Source: Sphingomonas sp. HITSZ_GF
Lineage (GTDB): Bacteria > Pseudomonadota > Alphaproteobacteria > Sphingomonadales > Sphingomonadaceae
Direction of reading: 5' to 3'
Length of the DNA: 64,000 nt
Assembly (NCBI RefSeq): GCF_029543155.1
Contig: NZ_JARQXA010000002.1
Span: 186,001-250,000, forward strand
Shown: piece after piece, positions 24,954-33,738 of the stretch
How positions within the stretch are numbered: position 1 is the first letter of the stretch
How the letters are laid out: each line of letters starts with the position of its first letter
Notes under the pieces: generated by a model
The model's database searches: none
Seen by the model: only the letters and a program-made list of their open reading frames with translations
Told to the model about the DNA's origin: nothing
Made by a program: the position numbers and the translations under genes

Positions 24954-24964
24954 GAATCGTGTCG

Positions 24965-26542
24965 TCAGAACGTCAGCGCCATCGCGGTCTTCACGCCCGG
25001 GAGCGCGCGGACCTTGGCGAGGAGTTCCTCGCCGACCTTGTCGTCGACCGAGAGCAGCAGCACCGCCTCGCCGCCCGCCTCGCGGCGGCCGAGGTGGAAG
25101 GTGCCGATGTTGACGCCTGCCTCGCCCAGCGTGGTGCCGAGGCGACCGATGAAGCCCGGCGCATCCTCGTTGACGATGTAGAGCATGTGGCCGGCGAGAT
25201 CGGCCTCGACCTTGATGCCGAACAGCTCGACCAAGCGCGGCGCCGAATTGCCGAACAGCGTGCCCGCGACCGAGCGATCGCCCTGCGCGGTGCCGACGGT
25301 GACGCGGACCAGCGTGTGGTAATCGCCTTCGCGGTCGTGCCGGACCTCACGGACGTCGAGCCCGCGCTCCTTGGCGAGGAACGGCGCATTGACCATGTTC
25401 ACCGTATCCGAATGGACGCGCATCAGCCCGGCGAGCACCGCGCCGACGATCGGCTTCTGGTTCAATTCGGCGGCGGCGCCTTCGCTCTCGATCGCGATGT
25501 TCTTGAGCTCGCCATGCGCAAGCTGGCCGACCAGCGAGCCGAGCTTCTCGGCGAGCGCCATGTACGGCTTGAGGCGCGGGGCTTCCTCGGCCGAGAGGCT
25601 CGGCATGTTGAGCGCGTTGGTGACGCCGCCCGAGACGAGGAAATCGGCCATCTGCTCGGCGACCTGGATCGCGACATTGACCTGCGCTTCGGTGGTCGAG
25701 GCGCCGAGGTGCGGCGTCGAGACGAAGTTCGGCGTGCCGAACAGCGGATGCTCCTTGGCAGGCTCGACCGCAAACACGTCGAGCGCGGCACCGGCGATAT
25801 GGCCCGATTCCAGCCCTTGCTTGAGCGCCGCCTCGTCGATCAGGCCACCGCGCGCGCAGTTGATGATGCGCACGCCGCGCTTGGTCTTGGCGAGGTTCTC
25901 GGCCGAGAGGATGTTGCGGGTCTGGTCAGTGAGCGGCGTGTGCAGCGTGATGAAGTCGGCGCGCAGCAGCAGGTCGTCGAGATTGACCTTCTCGACGCCC
26001 ATTTCGATCGCGCGCTCGGGCGTGAGGAACGGATCGAAGGCGACGACCTTCATCTTGAGGCCCTGGGCGCGATCGGCGACGATCGAGCCGATATTGCCGG
26101 CGCCGATCAGGCCGAGCGTCTTGCCGGTGAGCTCGACGCCCATGAAGCGGTTCTTCTCCCACTTGCCGGCTTGGGTGGAGGCATCGGCCTCGGGCAGCTG
26201 GCGGGCGAGCGCGAACATCAGCGCGATGGCATGCTCGGCAGTGGTGATCGAGTTGCCGAAGGGCGTGTTCATCACGACGATGCCGGCGGCCGAGGCGGCG
26301 GGGATATCGACATTGTCGACGCCGATGCCGGCGCGGCCGATGACCTTCAGGTTGGTCGCGGCTTCGAGGATTTCCTTGGTCGCCTTGGTCGACGAGCGGA
26401 TCGCGAGGCCGTCATACTGGCCGATGATCGCCTTGAGCTCTTCGGGGGTCTTGCCGGTGATCTCGTCGACCTCGACGCCGCGCGCGCGGAAGATCTCGGC
26501 GGCCTTGGGGTCCATCTTGTCGGAAATCAGTACCTTGGGCAT
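24965..26542 (-). CDS. serA: D-3-phosphoglycerate dehydrogenase
   Basis: The 525-residue enzyme starts the serine pathway by oxidising 3-phosphoglycerate with NAD. It has the catalytic fold with the Rossmann motif LGLIGAGNIGSIVADRA (about residues 145-161), RGGLIDE with the catalytic Arg, DVFAVEPAKEHPLF, and HLGAST with the catalytic His. After residue 320 come the intervening (ASB) domain and a C-terminal ACT domain (LYIVNEDAPGFIGRLGTTLG), typical of the long, serine-sensing form. It follows serC after 125 bases that hold a palindrome pair. Confidence 0.96.
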   Translation of the reverse strand: MPKVLISDKMDPKAAEIFRARGVEVDEITGKTPEELKAIIGQYDGLAIRSSTKATKEILEAATNLKVIGRAGIGVDNVDIPAASAAGIVVMNTPFGNSITTAEHAIALMFALARQLPEADASTQAGKWEKNRFMGVELTGKTLGLIGAGNIGSIVADRAQGLKMKVVAFDPFLTPERAIEMGVEKVNLDDLLLRADFITLHTPLTDQTRNILSAENLAKTKRGVRIINCARGGLIDEAALKQGLESGHIAGAALDVFAVEPAKEHPLFGTPNFVSTPHLGASTTEAQVNVAIQVAEQMADFLVSGGVTNALNMPSLSAEEAPRLKPYMALAEKLGSLVGQLAHGELKNIAIESEGAAAELNQKPIVGAVLAGLMRVHSDTVNMVNAPFLAKERGLDVREVRHDREGDYHTLVRVTVGTAQGDRSVAGTLFGNSAPRLVELFGIKVEADLAGHMLYIVNEDAPGFIGRLGTTLGEAGVNIGTFHLGRREAGGEAVLLLSVDDKVGEELLAKVRALPGVKTAMALTF

Positions 26543-26567
26543 GGGATATGTTCCTGATGCTTTTGGT

Positions 26568-26661
26568 CGTCATCCCCGCGACAGCGGGGATCCATTGTCG
26601 CTGATGTGGCGGCTCTTTCGACGACCTGCGTGAATGGATTCCCGCCTTCGCGGGAATGACG
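26568..26661. repeat. Palindromic repeat pair between serC and serA
   Basis: CGTCATCCCCGCGACAGCGG faces CCGCCTTCGCGGGAATGACG. A third variant of the family, filling the gap between serC and serA. Confidence 0.78.
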
Positions 26662-26667
26662 TTCGAA

Positions 26668-27828
26668 TTAAGCGGCCTTGGCTTCGGCATAGGCCCAGTC
26701 GAGCCACGGGCCGAGCGCCTCGATATCGGCGGTGTCGACGGTGGCGCCGCACCAGATGCGCAGGCCCGGCGGGGCGTCGCGATAGCCGGCGACGTCGTAC
26801 GCCGCGCCTTCCTTCTCGAGCAGCGAGGCCATCTTCTTGATGAAGGCTTCGTCGGCGCCGGCGACGGTGAGGCAGACGCTGGTCTTCGAGCGGATGCCGT
26901 GCAGCTCGGCGAGATGGCCCAGCCAGTCGCGCTCGGCGACGATCTTGTTGAGCGCATCGGCATTGGCGGTCGCGCGGGCGATCAGCCCGTCGAGCCCGCC
27001 CAGGCCCTTGGCCCATTCGAGCGCGAAGATCGCGTCCTCGACGGCGAGCATCGAGGGGGTGTTGATCGTCTCGCCCTTGAACACGCCCTCGGCGAGCGCG
27101 CCCTTGGAGACGAGGCGGAACACCTTGGGGAGCGGCCAGGCCGGGGTATATTCGGTGAGGCGCTCGACGGCGCGCGGGCCGAGGATCAGCACGCCGTGCG
27201 CGCCCTCGCCGCCCAGCACCTTCTGCCAGGAGAAGGTGGCGACGTCGATCTTGTCCCAGGGCAGGTCGTAGGCGAACACCGCCGAGGTGGCGTCGGCGAA
27301 GCTCAGGCCCTCGCGATCGGCGGGAATCCATTCGCCGTCGGGCACGCGCACGCCCGAGGTGGTGCCGTTCCAGGTGAACAGCACGTCGGTCGACCAGTCG
27401 AGCGAATCGAGATCGGGAAGCTGGCCGTACTCGGCGCGGACGACGTTCGGCTCCAGCTTCAATTGCTTGACCGCGTCGGTGACCCAACCTTCACCGAAGC
27501 TTTCCCAGGCGAGCGTGGTGACGCCGCGGGCGCCGAGCATCGTCCACATCGCCATTTCGAAGGCGCCGGTGTCCGAGCCCGGCACGATGCCGATGCGGTG
27601 GGTGTCGGGGAGGCGCAGCGCCTCGCGCATCAGGTCGATGCAATATTGGAGGCGGGTCTTGCCGAGCTTCGAGCGATGCGAGCGGCCGAGCGACTCGGTG
27701 GCGAGCTTCTCGGGCGACCAGCCCGGGGGCTTGGCGCAGGGACCGGAGGAGAAATAGGGGCGAGCCGGCTTGGTGGCGGGCTTGGCGATGGACACAATGG
27801 CGGCGTCGGTAACGGTATTCTCAGTCAT
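26668..27828 (-). CDS. serC: Phosphoserine aminotransferase
   Basis: The 386-residue PLP enzyme makes phosphoserine from phosphohydroxypyruvate. Typical features are FSSGPCAKPPGW at the start, LGRSHRSKLGK, WNGTTSGVRVP, DATSAVFAYDL and TFSWQKVLGGEGAHG, where the Lys binds PLP. It belongs to the alphaproteobacterial group with a slightly longer N-terminus. The ATG at 27828 is preferred because AAGGAGAG lies seven bases upstream; a frame opening at 27912 would swallow the leader. It heads the run serC-serA-hisZ. Confidence 0.95.
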   Translation of the reverse strand: MTENTVTDAAIVSIAKPATKPARPYFSSGPCAKPPGWSPEKLATESLGRSHRSKLGKTRLQYCIDLMREALRLPDTHRIGIVPGSDTGAFEMAMWTMLGARGVTTLAWESFGEGWVTDAVKQLKLEPNVVRAEYGQLPDLDSLDWSTDVLFTWNGTTSGVRVPDGEWIPADREGLSFADATSAVFAYDLPWDKIDVATFSWQKVLGGEGAHGVLILGPRAVERLTEYTPAWPLPKVFRLVSKGALAEGVFKGETINTPSMLAVEDAIFALEWAKGLGGLDGLIARATANADALNKIVAERDWLGHLAELHGIRSKTSVCLTVAGADEAFIKKMASLLEKEGAAYDVAGYRDAPPGLRIWCGATVDTADIEALGPWLDWAYAEAKAA

Positions 27829-27912
27829 ATAGACTCTCCTTGCAGAGAGCTCGCGCGGCGTTGGGACCGCGTGGCCCGTCGACGGCCCTAGCGGCGAACC
27901 CGGCAATGTCAA
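27829..27912 (-). promoter_or_regulatory. serC leader: hairpins that cover the ribosome binding site
   Basis: On the minus strand a TTGACA at 27912-27907 is a candidate -35 box, although the -10 side is weak. Downstream are a hairpin GGGCC-ACGC-GGTCCC and a second, CTCTC-TGCAAG-GAGAG, whose right arm is the serC ribosome binding site. A serC leader RNA with two hairpins, the second over the binding site, has been described upstream of serC-serA in alphaproteobacteria; this one has the same layout. Confidence 0.55.
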
Positions 27913-27973
27913 TTCCGGAAAGTGCGTGGACAGCGGCTGCCCGCAGCCTCAAGATGCCAGCAGGGGGAAAAGC

Positions 27974-28633
27974 ATGGATTATGAATTCAAGGACCCGCTC
28001 GCTCTGGCGCGGGTGGTTCGGATCGCGCTGATGGCCTGGCTGCTGGTGTCGGTCTGTTACGGCCTGTCCGCCGCCTTCAGCATCGTCGAGATTGGCCGCT
28101 ATCAACAGGGCGGGGCAACGGTCCAGGACCTGGAAATAGTCGACCAGGTCAGCCGGGCAGTCGCGATTCCCATGTTGCTGGTGAACCTGGTCACGATCGT
28201 CCTGGTCGCCCGCTGGATCTACCGGGTGAACAAGAATGCCCACACGCTGTCGCACGGAATGACGATGACGCCGGGATGGAATATCGGCTTCTTCTTCATC
28301 CCGTTCGCCAATCTGTGGAAGCCGTTCGAAGGCATCCGCCAGACTTGGCGCGCGAGCCTTTCGCCGAGCGACCCCTATGAGGCGCCGCTGCCCGGCTGGA
28401 TCACTTTGTGGTGGATCAGCTGGATCGTCTCCACGATCCTCAACAACGCCTCGTTCCGCATCAGCCTGCGCGCCAATACGCTCGACCAGATCCTGCTCGC
28501 CGAATGGCTGGACGCGATCTGCACGCCGGTGGATCTGCTCGCGGGCATATTGCTGCTCCAGCTGGTCGCCCGGCTTTCACAAATCCAGCACGATGCGAAC
28601 GATGCCGAGGCGCATCAGGCGGTGTTCGAATAG
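27974..28633 (+). CDS. DUF4328 membrane protein
   Basis: A 219-residue protein with four or five membrane segments (near residues 17-38, 60-85, 105-118, 140-160 and 185-205). The stretch HGMTMTPGWNIGFFFIPFAN followed by LWKPFEGIRQTWRAS is typical of DUF4328, whose function is unknown. The ATG at 27974 has GGGGGA six bases upstream and is preferred to a frame opening at 27926. It is divergent from serC. Confidence 0.8.
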   Translation: MDYEFKDPLALARVVRIALMAWLLVSVCYGLSAAFSIVEIGRYQQGGATVQDLEIVDQVSRAVAIPMLLVNLVTIVLVARWIYRVNKNAHTLSHGMTMTPGWNIGFFFIPFANLWKPFEGIRQTWRASLSPSDPYEAPLPGWITLWWISWIVSTILNNASFRISLRANTLDQILLAEWLDAICTPVDLLAGILLLQLVARLSQIQHDANDAEAHQAVFE

Positions 28634-28679
28634 GAAGGCGGTAGCGGGGTTCGCTCCTGACGCGCTATGCATGCCGGCC

Positions 28680-29360
28680 ATGCGCGCTGCTGCACTTGCC
28701 CTGCTCCCCTCCCTGCTTCTGGCCGGCTGCATGTTCGGCGGCGGCGAGGATCGTCCGGCGCCGCAGCCGATTCGCGCGCGTTCGGGCGGGCCGGTCACGC
28801 TCAACCTGCCGACCCCGCGCGAGACGCAGCAATGCTTTGCCGACCTTTCGCGCGAGCACGTGCGCTATTCGCCCCTGCCCGACCGCGATTTCGGCAGCGG
28901 CTGCGTGGTGACCGGCGCGGTGCAGCTGATCGACATCGGCGTGCCGGTGACCGGATTGAAGTCGATGAAGTGCGGGCTGGCGCGCAGCTTCATCGCCTGG
29001 GTGCGTTTCGCAGTGGCGCCGGCGGCGCGGCAGATGCTGGGCAGCGACCTGGTGAAGGTCGAGACCTATGGCACCTATTCGTGCCGCGGGATCATCGGCA
29101 ATGGCGCCGCTTCGGCGCAGCGCATGTCCGAGCATGGACTGGCCAACGCCGTCGACGTATCGGGCTTCGTGCTCGCCGACGGGCGCCGGGTGACGATCGA
29201 GCGCGACTGGCGCGGTGGCGACAGCCAGGTCCGCGCGTTCCTCGACACGATCCACAATTCGGCGTGCCGGCGCTTCGCCACGGTACTGAGCCCCGATTAC
29301 AATGCGGCGCACTACAACCATCTCCACCTCGACATGGGACGCGGCCCATTTTGTCGCTGA
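28680..29360 (+). CDS. Extensin-like family lipoprotein (peptidase-like fold)
   Basis: The 226-residue product has a lipoprotein signal (LLPSLLLAGC, lipobox LAGC) and an extensin-like C-terminal domain: EHGLANAVDVSGFVLADGR and AHYNHLHLDMG. The His-Asp and His-x-His pairs resemble the zinc site of LAS-type peptidases that cut peptidoglycan, so a cell-wall role is inferred. Six Cys residues suggest disulfides in the periplasm. The ATG at 28680 is used; 28671 would add three residues. The next gene starts 36 bases downstream. Confidence 0.8.
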   Translation: MRAAALALLPSLLLAGCMFGGGEDRPAPQPIRARSGGPVTLNLPTPRETQQCFADLSREHVRYSPLPDRDFGSGCVVTGAVQLIDIGVPVTGLKSMKCGLARSFIAWVRFAVAPAARQMLGSDLVKVETYGTYSCRGIIGNGAASAQRMSEHGLANAVDVSGFVLADGRRVTIERDWRGGDSQVRAFLDTIHNSACRRFATVLSPDYNAAHYNHLHLDMGRGPFCR

Positions 29361-29396
29361 TTGCAGGGCGGTGCAGATGGGCCTAAGCCGGTCTAA

Positions 29397-30323
29397 ATGA
29401 GCGATACGAGAGTTCCGAGCCGCGTCTTCCGCCCTGCCCAGCAGGAAGTCGAGAACGCCAACACGCACAGCGGCACGCCGCAGACCGAACACCCCGCCTA
29501 CCGGCTCGCCTTCCAGGACATGGACTTCCTGCTGCGCGACGACCTGCGGCCGGTGCGCTTCCAGCTCGAGCTGCTCAAGCCGCAGCTGCTGCTCGACGAG
29601 GCGCACATCAAGTCGACCTTCGTGATCTATGGATCGGCGCGCATTCCCGAGCCGGAAAAGGCCGGGGCGCTGCTCGAGCTGGCCGAGACCGAGCAGCAGA
29701 AGAAGATCGCCGAGCGGCTGGTCGAGAAGTCGAAATATTACGACGTCGCCCGCGAGCTGGCGCACCTTGCCTCGAACTTCCCGCTCGACGAGGCCGGCAA
29801 CCGCCACTTCGTGGTGACCTCGGGCGGGGGCCCCTCGATCATGGAAGCCGCGAACCGCGGCGCGCGCGACGTCGGCGCCGATACGATCGGCCTCAACATC
29901 CTGCTGCCGCACGAGCAGGCGCCGAACCCGTACGTGACCCCCGGGCTCAGCATGCAGTTCCACTATTTCGCGCTCCGCAAGATGCACTTCCTGCTCCATG
30001 CGCGCGCGGTGGCGGTGTTCCCGGGCGGCTTCGGCACGTTCGACGAATCGTTCGAGCTGCTCACGCTGATCCAGACCGGCAAGATCGAGCCGATCCCGGT
30101 GCTGTTCTACGGCAAGGATTTCTGGAACCGCGTCGTCAATTTCGAGGCGCTGGTCGAGGAAGGCGTGATCTCGCCCAAGGACCTGAAGCTGTTCCACTTC
30201 TGCGAGACCGCCGAAGAGGGCTGGGAAATCGTCCAGGATTTCTGGAAGGACAAGGACCACACCGTGATCGCGCGGCCGCGCCCGGGCATCGACAAGCCCG
30301 AGACGGTACTCAAGCAGGGCTGA
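29397..30323 (+). CDS. LOG-family protein (nucleotide monophosphate nucleosidase-like)
   Basis: The 308-residue protein has the LOG hallmarks: IYGSARIPEPE, VTSGGGPSIMEAANRGA and the active-site motif PGGFGTFDE near residue 205. LOG proteins release bases from nucleoside monophosphates; in plants they activate cytokinins, in bacteria the substrates are less clear. Compared with the usual 180-220 residues it has an added N-terminus of about 75 residues and a longer C-terminus, typical of a subgroup in proteobacteria. The old label lysine decarboxylase does not apply. Confidence 0.88.
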   Translation: MSDTRVPSRVFRPAQQEVENANTHSGTPQTEHPAYRLAFQDMDFLLRDDLRPVRFQLELLKPQLLLDEAHIKSTFVIYGSARIPEPEKAGALLELAETEQQKKIAERLVEKSKYYDVARELAHLASNFPLDEAGNRHFVVTSGGGPSIMEAANRGARDVGADTIGLNILLPHEQAPNPYVTPGLSMQFHYFALRKMHFLLHARAVAVFPGGFGTFDESFELLTLIQTGKIEPIPVLFYGKDFWNRVVNFEALVEEGVISPKDLKLFHFCETAEEGWEIVQDFWKDKDHTVIARPRPGIDKPETVLKQG

Positions 30324-30327
30324 GCAC

Positions 30328-30723
30328 TCAGGCCAGCGTGAGGTAGAGCTCCGCCTCGATCACCCATTCGCCGCCGATCAGCCGCCATTTGGCGGTGTAG
30401 CTGCCTGACGCCTGCACCGCCCCGCCGGCCGCCGACACGCCTTGCCAGGCGCCGTGCTCGAAGGCGATCGGCGCGACCGGCGAGGCCTGGATCGCCTCGG
30501 GCGTGCGCGTGTAGATGCTGCGGTCGCGCGCGGCGAATTCGCGCTTCCAGGCGAGCAATTGCGCCTTGCGGCCGACGATCAGCGCCGAATCGGTGCCGGC
30601 GACCAGCACCGCGTCCTGCGCGAGGATCGGGCCGATCGCGGCGAGGTCCGCCTCGGCCAGCGCGCGGTTGAACGCCGCGCGGCGCAGGCGGATGGCGAGT
30701 TCGGGATCGGGGAGCGAGGCCAT
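30328..30723 (-). CDS. NTF2/SnoaL-like small protein (DUF4440 type)
   Basis: A 131-residue protein with the cone-shaped NTF2 fold pattern: RRAAFNRALAEADLAAIGPI (helix pair), DAVLVAGTDSALIVGRKAQL, and the strands GSYTAKWRLIGGEWVIEAEL. Such proteins bind small ligands or act as simple enzymes; the role is unknown. It is convergent with the LOG gene with four bases between stops and lies 13 bases after the HD-GYP gene on the same strand, so it may be cotranscribed with it. Confidence 0.7.
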   Translation of the reverse strand: MASLPDPELAIRLRRAAFNRALAEADLAAIGPILAQDAVLVAGTDSALIVGRKAQLLAWKREFAARDRSIYTRTPEAIQASPVAPIAFEHGAWQGVSAAGGAVQASGSYTAKWRLIGGEWVIEAELYLTLA

Positions 30724-30736
30724 GGCCCTCCCCTAG

Positions 30737-31849
30737 CTATTCCGGGGCGAAGGCGTCCAGCAGTGCGGCGCGGCGCGGCTCGAAATCGGCCAGCCCCCAT
30801 TTCCCCGCCATCTCGAGCCCGACGATCGGGTCCGAGCGAGTGGAGACGCGCACCGGCTCGAGTTCGCGCCGCGTATCGGCGTGGAGGAACACCGCAACAT
30901 CGGGCGTGGTCGGCGATTCGGCAGGCTCGTCGATCACCACCCCGAGGCGCTGGCTTTCGAGCAGCACCAGCGATCCGACCGGGAACACCCCCAGCAGCGT
31001 GCGAAAGGCACGCAGCACGCGCGGATCGAAATGGCCGGTGGTGCCCATCATCCAGTCGAGCGCGGCGCCCGGCGACCAGCTGCGCTTGTACGCCCGGTTC
31101 GAGGTGACCGCGTCGAACACGTCGCACACCGCCGCCATGCGGGCATGGATGCTCAGCGTCTCCTGCGAGATGCCCGAGGGATAGCCGGTGCCGTCGACCT
31201 TCTCGTGGTGATGGAGGCAGACATCGAGCGCGATCTCGCTCTCGATCCCCGAATCGCGCAACAACTCATAGCCGCGCAGCGTATGCGCCTGGACCTGGGC
31301 ATATTCGGTGAGGTCGAGCGGGCCGGGCTTGTTGAGCAGATCGGCGTCGATCCGCGCCTTGCCGATATCGTGGAGCAGCCCGGCCAGCCCGATCTCCTGC
31401 GTGAGCTCGGGCGGCAGCCGCAGCTCGTTGCCGAGCGCAAGCATCAGCCCGCAGACCGCGACCGAGTGGAGATAGGTATATTCGTCGTGCAGCTTGAAGC
31501 GGGTGACGCTGGGCAAAGCCGTGGGGCTGCGCGCCACCGAGGCGGCGATGGCGGAAACCACGGGCGCGAGGTTTGCGGCCTGGATCTTCCGACCGAAGCG
31601 GATTTCCGAAAAGGTCTCGGTGACGGTGTCCCGAGCCAGGCCGACGATCTCGCGGGCACGGTCGCGCTCCTGGGCCAGGCTGCCCGGCCGGGCATTGGTG
31701 TAGAGGCGGGTGGCGGAAAGGCGGCGGGCGGGCACGACCGCAGGCGCCGCAACCACGTCCTGTGGCGCGGCGCCTGCGAAATCGCGCCATTCCCCGGCAT
31801 TCAGCCCGTCCTGCGCAGTGCCTCGCCCCGTCGGTTGCGAAGGCTCCAT
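30737..31849 (-). CDS. HD-GYP domain cyclic-di-GMP phosphodiesterase
   Basis: The 370-residue protein has an N-terminal DUF3391-like part and an HD-GYP domain from about residue 115 to 310. The metal and substrate residues are LHDIGK (His160-Asp161), the second His in QAHTLRGYELL, HHEKVDGTGYPSG (residues 214-226) and DVFDAVTSNRAYK. All are intact, so it should break down cyclic-di-GMP and lower biofilm signals. About 60 residues after the HD-GYP domain are beta-rich and of unknown role. A two-copy winged-helix protein gene lies 67 bases upstream on the same strand. Confidence 0.88.
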   Translation of the reverse strand: MEPSQPTGRGTAQDGLNAGEWRDFAGAAPQDVVAAPAVVPARRLSATRLYTNARPGSLAQERDRAREIVGLARDTVTETFSEIRFGRKIQAANLAPVVSAIAASVARSPTALPSVTRFKLHDEYTYLHSVAVCGLMLALGNELRLPPELTQEIGLAGLLHDIGKARIDADLLNKPGPLDLTEYAQVQAHTLRGYELLRDSGIESEIALDVCLHHHEKVDGTGYPSGISQETLSIHARMAAVCDVFDAVTSNRAYKRSWSPGAALDWMMGTTGHFDPRVLRAFRTLLGVFPVGSLVLLESQRLGVVIDEPAESPTTPDVAVFLHADTRRELEPVRVSTRSDPIVGLEMAGKWGLADFEPRRAALLDAFAPE

Positions 31850-31916
31850 CTGACCCCCCGGTCAATACGCCCCATTTATCAGAGGCTTCCTAGGGTCATT
31901 TCGGAACCGGAAGCAA

Positions 31917-32861
31917 TCAGCCAGCCTGCCAAAATGGGTCGGAGACCGGCTTGGCGCTACTCAGATTGGCGAGTGCCTGCAGCATCTGCTCGAAATGCAG
32001 AGCGATGCGCCGGTTGTTCTCGATATGGCGTTCGCTGCGCAACACGGCGACCGGCACCATCACGCCGTCTCCCACGCGCACGACGATGCCCGCCGCGATC
32101 AGCGCATGCACGCGGCGGCGGATCGTTTCGAAAGGCAAGTCGATCGCGCGGGACAGCGCGCGCAGCGAGATCGGCACGCGCACCGCATCGGGCGGCGGCA
32201 TGTCCTCGCTCGAATAGAGGCGCGCGAGCTGGGCGTCCTCGGTGACGCGGCGGACATTGGCAGCCGTGATCGCCGCCGCGATCGTGCCCGCGGTGACGTC
32301 GCCATAGAGCGCAGTGAGCGTCTCGAGCGTGCGCAGGCTGAAGGCGAGGATCAGCCGCTCGATAACGCCGGGCGGCAAGCTGGCCACGCCTACCGCCAGC
32401 GAGCGGACGGCAGGCGCATAGCCGCTATCGGCAAGGTTGCGGAGCATGCGGACGAGATCGGCGGCGTCCTCCGCCGCGAGCCGCGACAGCGCGTCGCCCC
32501 GGAAGAAGTCCGGCGCGACGCTGAAGCCGGCGGGTCCGCGAACCAGCAGCCCCGCCGCGACCAGTTCGGCCGCACGGCGGCGCACCGTGGTGTGCGGCAG
32601 GCGCATCGAATGGGCGATCGCAGTGGCATTGACCGGCCGGCCGAGCGCACCGGCATCCTCCACTCCGATCCAGCGGTCCGTATCCGCGTCACGGAAAGGA
32701 TGATGCGCGATGCTGCCGCCGAGCACGACTTCGAAGACGAAGCCGGCGAGCCGCTCCTGCGGCACCAGCGCGAGCCCGCGCCGGCTGCGCGCGAGCAGCA
32801 GCTCGGACACCTGGCGCGCAACGAGCCGGGCCGACAGCTTGCGGACATGCGCCTGGGGCAT
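31917..32861 (-). CDS. Protein with two tandem winged-helix domains, unknown regulator
   Basis: The 314-residue protein contains the same DNA-binding pattern twice. Residues 76-114 read PVNATAIAHSMRLPHTTVRR followed by a wing (GLLVRGPAGFSV). Residues 229-270 read VPISLRALSRAIDLPFETIR followed by GIVVRVGDGVMVP. Between them are about 110 mainly helical residues. Each unit looks like a MarR/IclR-type winged helix with a TTVRRR or ETIRRR recognition helix. I do not recognise the whole protein. It lies upstream of the HD-GYP gene on the same strand and might control it. Confidence 0.7.
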   Translation of the reverse strand: MPQAHVRKLSARLVARQVSELLLARSRRGLALVPQERLAGFVFEVVLGGSIAHHPFRDADTDRWIGVEDAGALGRPVNATAIAHSMRLPHTTVRRRAAELVAAGLLVRGPAGFSVAPDFFRGDALSRLAAEDAADLVRMLRNLADSGYAPAVRSLAVGVASLPPGVIERLILAFSLRTLETLTALYGDVTAGTIAAAITAANVRRVTEDAQLARLYSSEDMPPPDAVRVPISLRALSRAIDLPFETIRRRVHALIAAGIVVRVGDGVMVPVAVLRSERHIENNRRIALHFEQMLQALANLSSAKPVSDPFWQAG

Positions 32862-32964
32862 CGGGACCTAGCGCCGGGCGGGGGTGCAAGGGACGCAAAA
32901 GCGCCGCGGAATCACCCGCGGCGCCTGCTGCATTCGATCGCGTCCGATCACGGCGAACCCGCGC

Positions 32965-33636
32965 CTAGACGCCCTTCTTCTCGGCCTGTTCCTTGGCGGC
33001 GGGATCCTTGGAAGGCATGCCCGCGGCCGGAGTCGCCTCGTTGGAGAGGTTGCCGCCGGCGGCATGATCGTCGGTCGCATTGCCCTCGGCAGGCGCGGCG
33101 CCGGCAGCCGGCGCGGCCGGCAACGGCAGGTTCGAGCCCTGCGAATTGAGATAGGCAATGACGTTCGCGCGCTCCTGCGCGTCCGGGATGCCGGCAAAGG
33201 TCATCTTGGTGCCGGCGGCGAACTTGCGCGGGTTGGTCAGCCACGCGTCCATCTTGTCGAAGTCCCACTTGCCGCCGACGCCCTTCAGCGCGTCGGAGAA
33301 GGCGAAGCCGCCCTTCCCCTCGGCAATGCCCTCGCCCATCGTCGCATAGAGGTTCGGGCCGATACCGTTGGCGCCGCCCGAATTGATCGTGTGGCAGGCC
33401 ATGCACTTCTTGAACGAGGCTTCGCCCTTGCCGAGATCGGCACTGGCCAGGCGCACCGCGATCGGGGCAACCACCGCCGCCCCGCCTTCGCTGGCTTCCT
33501 CCACGCCTTCGATGACATAGCCCATATGCTCGGGGCGCTCTGCATGGAAATACATGCCGCTGGCAATCGATAATCCAAGCGCGACAATGCCGCCCGCAAG
33601 TGCCCAGCCCGCGATCGTATTGAACCGATTGTCCAT
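32965..33636 (-). CDS. Membrane-anchored class I cytochrome c (CycM/c552-like)
   Basis: A 223-residue protein with an uncleaved N-terminal membrane anchor (about residues 10-28) and one class I cytochrome c domain: CMACHTIN gives the CxxCH haem site near residue 82, GPNLYATMG follows, and the distal Met is in GTKMTFAG. It resembles CycM, which passes electrons from the bc1 complex to oxidase. After the domain comes a tail of about 50 residues rich in Ala, Pro and Gly. It is divergent from pheA with 102 bases between. Confidence 0.88.
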   Translation of the reverse strand: MDNRFNTIAGWALAGGIVALGLSIASGMYFHAERPEHMGYVIEGVEEASEGGAAVVAPIAVRLASADLGKGEASFKKCMACHTINSGGANGIGPNLYATMGEGIAEGKGGFAFSDALKGVGGKWDFDKMDAWLTNPRKFAAGTKMTFAGIPDAQERANVIAYLNSQGSNLPLPAAPAAGAAPAEGNATDDHAAGGNLSNEATPAAGMPSKDPAAKEQAEKKGV

Positions 33637-33738
33637 GAAGTGCCCCTGCGGAATAGTTGCGCTTCTTTAAAACCGCCATTGCAATGAAAGCAAGCGGGGC
33701 TTGCGGCGGAAGGGCCCGGCGGCTAGCCCGCGCGCGCT

